DNA of 64,000 nucleotides. Source: Xanthobacteraceae bacterium 501b (GTDB taxonomy: Bacteria; Pseudomonadota; Alphaproteobacteria; Rhizobiales; Xanthobacteraceae). The notes beneath the pieces were generated by a model, which worked only from the letters and a program-made list of their open reading frames with translations, was not told the origin of the DNA and did not search any database. Below, in pieces: positions 7,957-16,198 of this stretch (its first letter is position 1; the number at the start of each line of letters is the position of its first letter). Made by a program: the position numbers and the translations under genes. The stretch spans positions 4,796,001 to 4,860,000 of the forward strand of contig KB899087.1 in the NCBI GenBank assembly GCA_000378025.1, written 5' to 3'.

Positions 7957-8914
7957 GCGAGGAGACCCACATCCAGGGCATCTCGACCCGCTCGGTCGAT
8001 GACCTGGTCAAGGCAATGGACATGAGCGGCATCTCCAAGAGCCAGGTGTCGCCGTTCTGCGAGGAGATTGACGAACGGGTCCAGGTCTTCCTCGATCGTA
8101 TAGAGGGCGACTGGCCCTATCTCTGGATCGACGCGACCTATGTGAAGGCGCGCCAGGCCGGCCGGATCGTCTCGGTGGCGGTGATCGTCGCCGTCGGCGT
8201 CAACAGCGACGGAAGGCGCGAGGTGCTGGACATGGATATCGGCCCCTCCGAGGCGGAGACCTTCTGGACAGGTTTCCCCGCAAGCTGGCGCGGCGTGGCC
8301 TGCGCGGGGTGAAGCTTGTCGTCTCCGACAGCCGTGAGAGCATCAAGGCGGCGGTCTCGAAAGTCCTTACCGCGACCTGGCAGCGCTGCCGCGTCCACTT
8401 CATGAGGAACGCACTCGCCCATGCCGGCCGCTCGGGACGGCGCGTCGTCTCGGCCTTCATGGCCACGGCGTTTGCCCAGGATGATGCTCCCGCCGCCAGC
8501 CAGCAATGGCGCAGGGTCGCCGATCAGCTTAGGCCGACGGTCCCCAAGCTCGCCGCCCTGATGGACACAGCCGAGACCGACGTGCTTGCCTACATGACCT
8601 TCCCGATGCAGCACCGAGCCAAGCTTCACAGCACCAACCCGCTGGAGCGCCTCAACGGCGAGATCAAGCGTCGCACCCGAGGTCGTCGGCATCTTCCCCA
8701 ACGAGGCCGTCATCACCTTGCCCGTCGGCGCGATCCTGCTCGAACAGAACGATGAATGGGCCGTCCAGCGTGCCCGCTACATCACGCTAGAAAGCATCGG
8801 GCCGATCAGCGATGATCCCATCGTCAGCCTGCCAGCCGTGGCCGCCTGACAACCCGGCCAAGCCGGCAACGCGGTGGCTCCGCGAAGTTACACCACCATC
8901 AGGGACACGACCCC
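7957..8914 (+). pseudogene. IS256-family transposase copy 2, N-terminally truncated and frameshifted
   Basis: Best preserved copy of the main IS256-type transposase. It opens at HIQGISTRSVDDLVKAM, then SKSQVS, EIDERVQVFLDR, EGDWPYLWIDATYVKARQ, VAVGVNSDGRREVL and PSEAETFWTGF. A frameshift near 8278 leads into RRGLRGVKLVVSDS, WQRCRVHFMRNALAHAG, WRRVADQLRPTVPKLAALMD and HSTNPLERLNGEIKRRT. A second frameshift near 8675 leads into VVGIFPNEAVI...LLEQNDEWAVQRARYITLESIGPISDD, stop at about 8849. The right terminal sequence follows at 8888-8914. The first ~110 residues are missing, replaced by the IS21 end. Dead. Confidence 0.85.
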
Positions 8915-8947
8915 AGACGACTTCCCCGCTGCGCCGCATGTCGTTCG

Positions 8948-9163
8948 TTGCAACTGGTTGCAATCCTCGGAGGTAGGTGCGTGCCATTTCATGCATTCGC
9001 AGCCAATCCCGGCATCCCGCCCCGACCGGGCTGCCCGTTGCAACTGGTTGCACTCGATGCGCAGACGAACTCTCAGTCTGATGAACCGCGCTCTGACCTG
9101 CACGCTGAGGCGCAGACGACGTTCCACGCTTCAACGCATGTCGTTCGTTGCAACTGGTTGCAA
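8948..9163. promoter_or_regulatory. Three 16-bp near-palindromes, operator-like (8948, 9038, 9148)
   Basis: TTGCAACTGGTTGCAA at 8948-8963 and 9148-9163, and TTGCAACTGGTTGCAC at 9038-9053. Intervals between starts are 90 and 110 bp. They differ from the perfect palindrome at 1857 by one central base. They resemble LacI-family operators in shape, but no regulator or obvious target lies beside them; their conservation inside a decaying repeat could simply reflect recent duplication. Confidence 0.45.
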
Positions 9164-9440
9164 TCCTTGTCGAGGGAATTGGCGGGCAGCGAGGCGGGAT
9201 GCGACGAGGACGCAGACCAAACCTCCCCACCTCTTTGCTCGGGCAGGGGCAGTTCACACCGCCCATCGCTGTGAGGCGCGCGCAAAGATTGGGCGTAGCG
9301 TCATGGTGTGAAGCGTGGAAAGCCATGGATAGGTCCATGGAAGCCGCGCATTTCCTGCCTTTCGCGCGGGCAGGCCCGGTCCGAAGTCCAAAGACTTCAC
9401 CGGCCAGCAGGCCAGAGAAAGTGACATGGCGGATGTTGCC
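8969..9440 (+). repeat. Long repeat R1
   Basis: Nearly colinear with 9905-10380 (R2). Shared landmarks in order are GTGCGTGCCATTTC, CCCGACCGGGCTGCCCGTTG, the two palindromes, GACGACGTTCCACGCT, GAGGGAATTGG, GGCGGGATGCGACGAG, GACCAAACCTCCCCACCTCT, GCTCGGGCAGGGGCAG, GAAAGCCATGGA, GGTCCATGGAAGCCGCGCAT and CACCGGCCAGCAGGCCAGAG. Indels between the copies are not multiples of three and no reading frame is conserved, so the unit is non-coding. No family recognised. Confidence 0.75.
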
Positions 9441-9443
9441 CTG

Positions 9444-9670
9444 AACGTGCCATTCCCTGCATTCGCGACCAGTCGCTTTATCCCCATCCCGACCGGGCTG
9501 CCGTTGCAACTGGTTGCAATCCTCGTCGAAGAGAACGTGGGCAGCGGGGCGGGATGCGACGAGGATCACGACGTGACCAAACCTGCCCCCTCTTCGCTCG
9601 GGCACCGGTCAGTTCACACCGCTAATCTCTTTGAGGCGCCCGTAACGATGGGGCGTAGCGTCGTGGCATT
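9444..9670 (+). repeat. Truncated copy of the long repeat, joined to an IS256 fragment
   Basis: Carries GTGCCATTCC, CCCGACCGGGCTGC, the palindrome TTGCAACTGGTTGCAA at 9504-9519, GGCGGGATGCGACGAGGA, GACCAAACCTGCC, CGCTCGGGCACCGG and GTTCACACCGC, then GGGGCGTAGCGTCGTGG. There R1 and R2 diverge from it and an IS256 transposase N-terminus begins. It lacks the first palindrome of the R1/R2 unit. Confidence 0.65.
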
Positions 9671-9903
9671 GCGCGGGTTGTTAGAAAAGAGCCCCGACGC
9701 CGATCTTCTGCGAGAGGTGATCGGCTTTGCCGCGCAGCGCCTGATGGCGAGGAGGGCGGCGGCCTTAACCGGCGCCGGCTTTGGCGAGAAGAGCCCGGAA
9801 CGGCAGGCACAGCGTAACGGATAACGCGAGCGCGACTGGGAGATGCGCGCCGGCACGGGAGTTACGCATCTCGACCCGCTCGGTCGACGACCTCGTCAAT
9901 GGG
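9671..9903 (+). pseudogene. IS256-family transposase copy 3, N-terminal fragment
   Basis: Reads ALRGLLEKSPDADLLREVIG, FAAQRLMARRAAALTGAGFG and EKSPERQAQRNG, then a stop (TAA) where the family has Tyr (GYRERDWE), then RERDWEMRAGT. About 60 residues are deleted, so that the sequence continues with STRSVDDLVN. It is the only place in the window with the N-terminus of the main IS256-type transposase. The DDE domain is absent. Confidence 0.7.
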
Positions 9904-9904
9904 G

Positions 9905-10380
9905 TAGAGGTGGGTGCGTGCCATTTCGTGCTTTCGCAACCAATCCCGCCCCGACCGGGCTGCCCGTTGCAACTGGTTGCACTCGATGCGCAGACGAACT
10001 CTTAGTCTGATGAACCGCGTTCTGACCTGCGCTGAGGCGCTGACGACGTTCCACGCTGCACTGCATGTCGGTCGTTGCAACTGGTTGCAATCCTTGTCGA
10101 GGGAATTGGTGGGCAGCGGGGCGGGATGCGACGAGAACGTAGACCAAACCTCCCCACCTCTTTGCTCGGGCAGGGGCAGCTCACACCGCCAATCGCTGTG
10201 AGGCGCGCGCAACGATGGGGCGTAGCGTCGTGGTGTTAAGCGTGGAAAGCCATGGACGGGTCCATGGAAGCCGCGCATTTCCTGCCTTTCCCGTGGACCG
10301 GCTCGGTCCAAAGTCCCAAGACACACTTCACCGGCCAGCAGGCCAGAGAATGTGACATGGCAAATGTCACCATGTGCGAG
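9905..10380 (+). repeat. Long repeat R2
   Basis: Second long copy, matching R1 (8969-9440) block for block, with palindromes TTGCAACTGGTTGCAC at 9967-9982 and TTGCAACTGGTTGCAA at 10075-10090 (108 bp apart, versus 110 in R1). It is preceded by IS256 sequence and runs directly into the tandem heptamer units. No coding capacity is conserved with R1. Confidence 0.75.
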
Positions 10381-10617
10381 CGTGACATTTTGTGACATCC
10401 GCGACCGACCGCGGCATCCACATTCCGATAAATTTCTCGCGCGCATGCGGCCCGGAGGATGTGCCATGGCAAAATGTCACCCTGTGCGAGCGTGCCATTT
10501 TGTGCCATCCCCGACCGATCGCAGCATCGGCATTCCGACGAAAATTCGCCCGCTTGCGGCGTAGAAGGTAGAAGATGACATAGATGGCACGTGCACCAGT
10601 GTGCCATTTCGTGCCAT
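10352..10617. promoter_or_regulatory. Array of twelve GTGMCAT heptamers in three identical-layout modules
   Basis: Module A has boxes at 10352 (GTGACAT), 10364 (ATGTCAC, inverted), 10382 and 10392. Module B has 10461, 10474 (inverted), 10492 and 10502. Module C has 10575 (ATGACAT), 10584 (ATGGCAC, inverted), 10601 and 10611. Offsets are 12-18-10, 13-18-10 and 9-17-10 bp: one inverted pair followed by a direct pair one helical turn apart. Modules A and B form a tandem repeat of about 108 bp (10343-10450, 10451-10559). A degenerate module ends R1 (9421, 9433, 9447, 9457). The last box ends 55 bp before the DUF72 start codon. A binding array is inference. Confidence 0.5.
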
Positions 10618-10672
10618 TTGCCCCTCGCCAATCGACACTAAGCACTCAGCACGATGAACGGCGAGGTCCCCC

Positions 10673-11473
10673 ATGCCCCATCCCGCACCCATCCGCATCG
10701 GCATCGGTGGCTGGACCTTCGAGCCCTGGCGCGGGGTGTTCTACCCTGAAGGCCTGACCCAGAAGCGCGAGCTGGAATATGCCGGCTCGAAGCTCACCGC
10801 CATCGAGATCAACGGCACCTATTACGGCTCGCAGAAGCCCGAGAGCTTCGCCAAATGGCGGGCCGAGACGCCTGATGGCTTCGTCTTCTCGCTCAAAGGC
10901 CCGCGCTTCACCACCAATCGCCGGGTGCTCAGCGAGGCGGGTGAATCAATCGAGCGCTTTTTCAAAAGCGGCGTCACCGAGCTGAAGGAAAAGCTCGGCC
11001 CGGTGAACTGGCAGTTCATGGCCACCAAGAAATTCGACCCGGACGATTTCGAGGGCTTCCTCAAGCTGCTGCCCAAGCGCGTCGACGGCCATGATATCCG
11101 ACACGCGGTGGAGGTGCGGCATGAGAGCTTCAGGACGCCGGACTTCATCGCCCTGGCGCGGGAGTACGGCGTCGCCATCATCCATGCCGGCGACAGCGAT
11201 TTTCCTCTGATCCCCGATGTCACCGCCCCCTTCGTCTATGCCCGCATCATGGGAACGACGGAGGAGGAGGCGCATGGCTATGGCGACGCGGCGCTCGACG
11301 GCTGGGCCGACGCGGCGAAGGCATGGGCAAAGGGCGGGGCGCCGGCCGCTCTCCAGCCGGCGCTGCTCACCCCGCCCGCCGAAGCGATGCCGCGCGAGGT
11401 GTTCCTGTTCGTCATCTCCGGCTTCAAGCCGCGCAACCCCGCCGCGGCCATGGCGCTCATCGCGCGGGTGTGA
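10673..11473 (+). CDS. DUF72 (YecE-like) family protein
   Basis: A 266-residue TIM-barrel-like protein of the DUF72/YecE family, whose biochemical role is unknown. Family hallmarks are the N-terminal IRIGIGGWTFEPWRGVFYPE, the EINGTYYGSQKPESFAKW block, FSLKGPRFTTN, the LGPVNWQF segment, HAVEVRHESF, and the C-terminal FLFVISGFKPRNPAAAMAL. The ATG at 10673 follows a GAGG at about 10663. It is the first undamaged gene to the right of the mobile-element zone, with the heptamer array immediately upstream. The 82 bp after it, convergent with the phosphoketolase gene, holds nothing recognisable. Confidence 0.85.
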   Translation: MPHPAPIRIGIGGWTFEPWRGVFYPEGLTQKRELEYAGSKLTAIEINGTYYGSQKPESFAKWRAETPDGFVFSLKGPRFTTNRRVLSEAGESIERFFKSGVTELKEKLGPVNWQFMATKKFDPDDFEGFLKLLPKRVDGHDIRHAVEVRHESFRTPDFIALAREYGVAIIHAGDSDFPLIPDVTAPFVYARIMGTTEEEAHGYGDAALDGWADAAKAWAKGGAPAALQPALLTPPAEAMPREVFLFVISGFKPRNPAAAMALIARV

Positions 11474-11555
11474 GCGGCGCCGCGCACGCGCTGCCGGCCG
11501 ATCAGCCGACAGCACGGCGCGTCCCCACCGAAAGCGGGGGGAGCTACTTGCGGGG

Positions 11556-13931
11556 CTACTTGCCGCCCGCCCACACCCAGTCGCGGATTTCCGGCATGTC
11601 GAGGCCGTGCGCGCGGATATAGCGGGCGTGTTCGGTCAGCTTGTCGCGGATCGCCTGCCGCACATGGGTGTTGGTCTTCAGCTGCGGCACCCGATCCAGC
11701 ACATCGGCGACGAGGTGGAAGCGGTCGAGCCGGTTGCGCACCACCATGTCGAAGGGGGTGGTGGTGGAGCCTTCCTCGACATAGCCGCGCACATGCATGT
11801 TGTCGTGGTTGGTGCGGCGATAGGCGAGGCGGTGGATCAGCCAAGGATAGCCGTGATAGGCGAAGATCACCGGCTTGTCGGTGGTGAACAGCGCGTCGAA
11901 TTCCGCGTCGGAAAGCCCGTGCGGGTGCTCGGATTTCGGCTGCAGCGTCATCAGGTCGACCACATTGACGACCCGCACCTTCAGCTCGGGGAAATAGCCG
12001 CGCAGCAATTCGGCGGCGGCCAGTGTCTCCAATGTGGGCACGTCGCCGGCGCAGGCCAGCACCACGTCGGGGTCGGTGCCGGCGTCGGTCGAGGCCCATT
12101 CCCACATGCCGATGCCCGTGGCGCAGTGCTTGATCGCGCTGTCCATGTCGAGCCATTGCGGCGCGGGCTGCTTGCCGGCGACGATCACGTTCACCCGGTT
12201 CCAGGAGCGCAGGCAGTGGTCGGTGACATAGAGCAGCGTGTTGGCGTCCGGCGGCAGGTAGACGCGCACGATCTCCGCCTTCTTGTTCACCACATGGTCG
12301 ATGAAGCCGGGGTCCTGGTGGCTGAAGCCATTATGGTCCTGCCGCCAGACATGCGAGGTGAGCAGGTAGTTGAGCGAGGCGATCGGCCGGCGCCATTCCA
12401 CTTCCTTGGAGGATTTCAGCCATTTGGCGTGCTGGTTGAACATCGAATCGATGATGTGGATGAAGGCCTCGTAGCAGGAGAACAGGCCGTGGCGGCCGGT
12501 GAGGAGATAGCCCTCCAGCCAGCCCTGGCACATATGCTCGGACAGCATCTCCATCACCCGGCCGCTGCGGGCGAGATGGTCGTCATAGGAGAGCGTTTCC
12601 GCCTCCCAGGCGCGGTTCGTTACCTCGAACAGCGCCTGCAGCCGGTTTGAGGCGGTCTCGTCCGGGCCGAAGACGCGGAAATTCTTCGAAGCCTCGTTTT
12701 CCTTCATCACGTCGCGCAGGAAGCAGCCCATCACATAGGTCGATTCCAGCTCGCGATCGCCGGGCCGGGCGACTTCCACCGCATAGTGGGTGAAATCCGG
12801 CAGCCGCAGCGGCCGGCGCAGCGCCCCGCCATTGGCGTGCGGGTTGGCGCTCATGCGCTTCACGCCCTCGGGCGCCAGCGAGGCGATCTCGGGCTTCAGC
12901 CGCCCGTCCGCGTCGAAAAGTTCTTCCGGCCGGTAGCTCTTCATCCAGTTTTCGAGCAGCACGAGGTGCTCGGGCTTCGACATGTCGGAGAACGGCACCT
13001 GGTGCGAGCGCCAGAAGCCTTCCGCCTTCTTGCCGTCGACGGTCTTCGGGCCGGTCCAGCCCTTGGGGGAGCGCAGCACGATCATCGGCCAGCGCGGGCG
13101 GTCGGTGGCGCCCCGCGTGCGCGCCGCCTCCTGGATCGCGCGGATCTTGCCGAAGGCCTCGTCGAACGCCGCCGCCATCGCCTGATGCATCGGCTCGGGG
13201 TCTTCGCCCTCGACGAAGATCGGGTCGTAGCCATAGCCCTGCATCAGCGCCGCCAGTTCCTCATGCGGGATGCGGGCGAGAATGGTGGGGTTGGCGATCT
13301 TGTAGCCGTTGAGGTGCAGGATCGGCAGCACCGCGCCGTCGCTGGCGGGGTTGAGGAATTTGTTGCCGTGCCAGGAGGTGGCGAGCGGGCCGGTCTCGGC
13401 CTCGCCGTCGCCGACCACGCAGGCGACGATCAGTTCCGGGTTGTCCAGCACCGCGCCATAGGCGTGGCTGAGCGAATAGCCGAGCTCGCCGCCCTCATGG
13501 ATCGAGCCGGGGGTTTCCGGCGCGGCATGGCTGGGAATGCCGCCGGGAAAGGAGAACTGGCGAAACAGCCGGCAGAGGCCGCCTTCGTCGCGCGAGATGT
13601 CGGGGTACAGCTCGCTATAGGTGCCCTCAAGATAGGTCGAGGCCACCACGCCGGGCGCGCCATGGCCGGGGCCGGCCATGAACAGCACGTCGGCGCCGGT
13701 GTCGCGGATGACGCGGTTGAGGTGGACATAGAGGAAGTTCAACCCCGGCGTCGTGCCCCAATGGCCGAGCAGGCGCGGCTTCACATGGTCGAGGGTCAGC
13801 TTCTCGCGCAGCAGCGGGTTGGCGAGCAGATAGATCTGCCCGACCGAGAGGTAGTTCGCCGCGCGCCACCAGGCGTTCATGCGATCGACAAGAGCGGGGC
13901 TGAGCGTGTCTGTCGCCGGTTGGGTCGCCAT
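11556..13931 (-). CDS. xfp: Phosphoketolase (xylulose-5-phosphate/fructose-6-phosphate)
   Basis: Thiamine-diphosphate enzyme that splits xylulose 5-phosphate (and often fructose 6-phosphate) with phosphate into acetyl phosphate plus glyceraldehyde 3-phosphate (or erythrose 4-phosphate), bypassing pyruvate decarboxylation. The 791-residue length is typical. Recognisable blocks are the N-terminal [41 protein letters not shown], the ThDP motif [51 protein letters not shown] and [19 protein letters not shown]. It lies 54 bp downstream of an alcohol dehydrogenase gene on the same strand, probably one transcript. In a Calvin-cycle organism it could turn pentose phosphates into acetyl units; that link is inference. 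Confidence 0.95.
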   Translation of the reverse strand: MATQPATDTLSPALVDRMNAWWRAANYLSVGQIYLLANPLLREKLTLDHVKPRLLGHWGTTPGLNFLYVHLNRVIRDTGADVLFMAGPGHGAPGVVASTYLEGTYSELYPDISRDEGGLCRLFRQFSFPGGIPSHAAPETPGSIHEGGELGYSLSHAYGAVLDNPELIVACVVGDGEAETGPLATSWHGNKFLNPASDGAVLPILHLNGYKIANPTILARIPHEELAALMQGYGYDPIFVEGEDPEPMHQAMAAAFDEAFGKIRAIQEAARTRGATDRPRWPMIVLRSPKGWTGPKTVDGKKAEGFWRSHQVPFSDMSKPEHLVLLENWMKSYRPEELFDADGRLKPEIASLAPEGVKRMSANPHANGGALRRPLRLPDFTHYAVEVARPGDRELESTYVMGCFLRDVMKENEASKNFRVFGPDETASNRLQALFEVTNRAWEAETLSYDDHLARSGRVMEMLSEHMCQGWLEGYLLTGRHGLFSCYEAFIHIIDSMFNQHAKWLKSSKEVEWRRPIASLNYLLTSHVWRQDHNGFSHQDPGFIDHVVNKKAEIVRVYLPPDANTLLYVTDHCLRSWNRVNVIVAGKQPAPQWLDMDSAIKHCATGIGMWEWASTDAGTDPDVVLACAGDVPTLETLAAAELLRGYFPELKVRVVNVVDLMTLQPKSEHPHGLSDAEFDALFTTDKPVIFAYHGYPWLIHRLAYRRTNHDNMHVRGYVEEGSTTTPFDMVVRNRLDRFHLVADVLDRVPQLKTNTHVRQAIRDKLTEHARYIRAHGLDMPEIRDWVWAGGK

Positions 13932-13985
13932 TGCGAAGTCCTTTCCAGAACGGTTGCTGAGAAATGAGATAGGGCGCTGGGGGCG

Positions 13986-15011
13986 TTAGGGCACCAGCAC
14001 CGCCGCGCCCTGGAAGCGCCCGGCGCGCAAATCGGCCAGCGCCGCATTGGCGTCTTCCAGCGGGTAGGTCGTGGTGGTGGCGGTGATGCCCGCGCGCGGG
14101 GCGAGGGCGAGGAATTCCCGCGCATCTTCGCGGGTGAGGTTGGCCACCGACATCAGCTGCCGCTCCTCCCACAGGAGGGAATAGGGAAATTGCGGGATGT
14201 CGCTCATATGGATGCCGCCGCACACCACGCGCCCGCCCTTGCGCACCGCGCGCAAAGCCAGCGGCACCAGCGCGCCGACGGGAGCGAAGATCAGCGCGGC
14301 GTCGAGCGGCTCGGGCGGCGCCTCGCCGGACCCGCCGGCCCAGCGCGCCCCGAGCGAAAGGGCCAACTGCTGGGCGCCCTCATCGCCGGCGCGGGTGAAG
14401 GCGTAGACCGCGCGCCCCTGCCAGCGGCAGAGCTGGGCGATGAGATGGGCGGCGGCGCCGAAGCCGTAAAGGCCGATCCGCTGCGCCTCGCCCGCCATCT
14501 TCAAGGTGCGCCAGCCGATCAGCCCGGCGCACATCAGCGGCGCGGCGGCCACCGGGTCGTCAAAGCCGTTGAGCGGGAAGCAGAAGGCGGCGTCGGCGAT
14601 CGCATGGCTGGCGAAGCCGCCATCGCGGCTGTAGCCGGTGAAGGCGGGGGCGTCGCACAGATTCTCGCGCTGGCTCGCGCAATAGGGACAGTGGCCGCAG
14701 GTGTGGCCGAGCCACGGCACGCCCACCCGTGCGCCGAGCGGCGGGGCGTCGACGCCCGGCCCGTGCGCCTCGACGCGGCCGACGATCTCATGGCCGGGGA
14801 TGATCGGCAGCGGGCCGGGCGGCAATTCGCCGTCGACGACGTGCAGATCGGTGCGGCAGACGGCGCAGGCTTCCACCCGCACCCGGATCTCGCCGAGCCC
14901 CGGCACGGGCAGGGGGCGCTCCTCAAGGCGCAACGCCTCCCCATAGGCGCGCAGGACCATGGCCTTCATCAGAACCTCGCCGGTGACGGAGGCGGCATCC
15001 AACAGTCTCAT
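13986..15011 (-). CDS. Zinc-dependent alcohol dehydrogenase (medium-chain family)
   Basis: Medium-chain dehydrogenase that oxidises or reduces an alcohol/aldehyde pair with NAD(P). The catalytic-zinc region is CAVCRTDLHVVDGELP plus PIIPGHEIVGRV. The structural zinc cysteines are in CGHCPYCASQRENLC. The nucleotide-binding loop reads IGLYGFGAAAHLIAQ, a variant of GxGxxG. The ATG at 15011 has GAAGGGAC seven bases upstream and gives 341 residues; an internal ATG at 14969 (MKAMVLRAYG) starts nearer the family's usual N-terminus and is a fair alternative. It is co-directional with the phosphoketolase gene and may deal with acetaldehyde/ethanol linked to acetyl phosphate, which the sequence does not prove. 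Confidence 0.88.
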   Translation of the reverse strand: MRLLDAASVTGEVLMKAMVLRAYGEALRLEERPLPVPGLGEIRVRVEACAVCRTDLHVVDGELPPGPLPIIPGHEIVGRVEAHGPGVDAPPLGARVGVPWLGHTCGHCPYCASQRENLCDAPAFTGYSRDGGFASHAIADAAFCFPLNGFDDPVAAAPLMCAGLIGWRTLKMAGEAQRIGLYGFGAAAHLIAQLCRWQGRAVYAFTRAGDEGAQQLALSLGARWAGGSGEAPPEPLDAALIFAPVGALVPLALRAVRKGGRVVCGGIHMSDIPQFPYSLLWEERQLMSVANLTREDAREFLALAPRAGITATTTTYPLEDANAALADLRAGRFQGAAVLVP

Positions 15012-15148
15012 GGCCGTCCCTTCGTTGATCGCGGTCAAGGCGCGGGCGCAAACGACGTCTACTCAGGGGCTTCTGATCACGAACAGCTTGGCGGATGGGG
15101 TGGCGCGCGTCATGTTGCCCTGATCGGGCGCAATCCTACGGAGGCACG

Positions 15149-16198
15149 ATGGCAGGTCAGCGACGGTCCCACGCATTGTTTCTCGTGCTCGCCCTGTCCG
15201 CCTGCCTGACGCTCCCGGCGGGCGCGCAGCAGGCCGCCGCCGGCGACCCGCCTGCCGGCCTCACGGCCCGGCTGCAGGCCTTGATCGGCAAGCTCACCGG
15301 TAGCGGCCTGCCGGCCGGCATCGTCTCCACCAATGGGCGGATCGAGGCCGAGCAGGTGCTGGTCGCCGCCAAGCTCGCCGGCCGGGTGCTCGCCGTGCTG
15401 GCCGAGGAGGGCCAGACGGTGGAGACCGGGCAGGTGGTCGCCCGCATGGACACGTCCGAGCTGGAAGCCCAGCTCGCCGGCGCGCAGGCGCAGGTGCGCC
15501 GGGCGGAGAAGGCGGTGGCCGAGGCGCAGGCCGCCATCGCCCAGCGCGAGAGCGAGCGCACGCTGGCGCAGCAGGAACATGAGCGGGCCGCCAAGCTGAA
15601 GGAGAGCGGCTTCGGCACCATCCAGTCGCTCGATCTGCGCCAGAGCCAGCTCAATGTCGCCCAGGCCGCGCTCAAGGCGGCGCAGGCCGGGCTCGACGAG
15701 GCGGAGGCCTCCACCGATGCGGCGCGGGCGGAAGTGGCGCGGGTGCAGTCGCTGATCGACGATTCCACGCTGCGGGCGCCCCGGCGCGGGCGGGTCGAAT
15801 ACAAGCTGGTGCAGGCCGGCGAGGTGGTGGCGGCTGGCGCGCCGATCCTCACGCTGCTGGACCTGTCGGATGTCTACATGACCGTGTTCGTGCCGGCCCG
15901 CGTCGCCGGCCGCCTCGCCATCGGCGACGAGGCGCGGATCATCCTCGATCCGGCGCCGGATTACGTGGTGCCGGCCAAGGTCAGTTTCGTCGCCACCGGC
16001 GCCCAGTTCACGCCGAAATCGGTCGAGACGGCGGACGAGCGCGAGAAGCTGATGTTCCGCGCCAAGCTGCGCATCGCCCCGGAACTGCTGCGGCAATATG
16101 AGAACCGGGTGAAGGCCGGCGTGCGCGGCCTCGCCTATGTCCGCACCGACCCGGCGACGCCCTGGCCCGACACGCTCACGGTGAAGCTGCCGCAATGA
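15149..16198 (+). CDS. HlyD-family membrane fusion protein of an ABC exporter
   Basis: Periplasmic adaptor linking an inner-membrane ABC exporter to the outside. GGAGG sits just before the ATG at 15149. Residues 1-26 form an export signal; LALSAC could be a lipobox, or cleavage may follow AGA. Next come a barrel-sandwich half-motif (IEAEQVLVAAKLAGRVLAV...EGQTVETGQVVARMD), a long Ala/Gln/Glu-rich coiled-coil hairpin (about residues 105-205) and the second half (STLRAPRRGRVEYKLVQAGEVVAAGAPILTL), then a beta-barrel. It overlaps the next gene by four bases (ATGA), so it is part of the same exporter. It corresponds to YhiI-type partners of RbbA. The substrate is unknown. Confidence 0.88.
   Translation: MAGQRRSHALFLVLALSACLTLPAGAQQAAAGDPPAGLTARLQALIGKLTGSGLPAGIVSTNGRIEAEQVLVAAKLAGRVLAVLAEEGQTVETGQVVARMDTSELEAQLAGAQAQVRRAEKAVAEAQAAIAQRESERTLAQQEHERAAKLKESGFGTIQSLDLRQSQLNVAQAALKAAQAGLDEAEASTDAARAEVARVQSLIDDSTLRAPRRGRVEYKLVQAGEVVAAGAPILTLLDLSDVYMTVFVPARVAGRLAIGDEARIILDPAPDYVVPAKVSFVATGAQFTPKSVETADEREKLMFRAKLRIAPELLRQYENRVKAGVRGLAYVRTDPATPWPDTLTVKLPQ

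Noticed and set aside
8787..9605. Long open frame on the minus strand across R1
   Set aside because: The frame is not preserved in R2 or the partial copy, which differ by indels not divisible by three, and the translation has no recognisable domain.
8948..10090. Possible CRISPR array
   Set aside because: The repeated 16-mers are spaced irregularly (90, 110, 356, 463, 108 bp), the intervening DNA is itself repeated, and no cas genes are present.
9862..10467. Open frame on the minus strand across R2 and the heptamer array
   Set aside because: Translation reflects the DNA repeats; it has no counterpart frame in R1 and overlaps IS256 sequence.
10352..10617. Pho box array
   Set aside because: Direct boxes are spaced ten bases rather than the eleven of PhoB sites, the heptamer differs from CTGTCAT, and inverted copies are part of every module.
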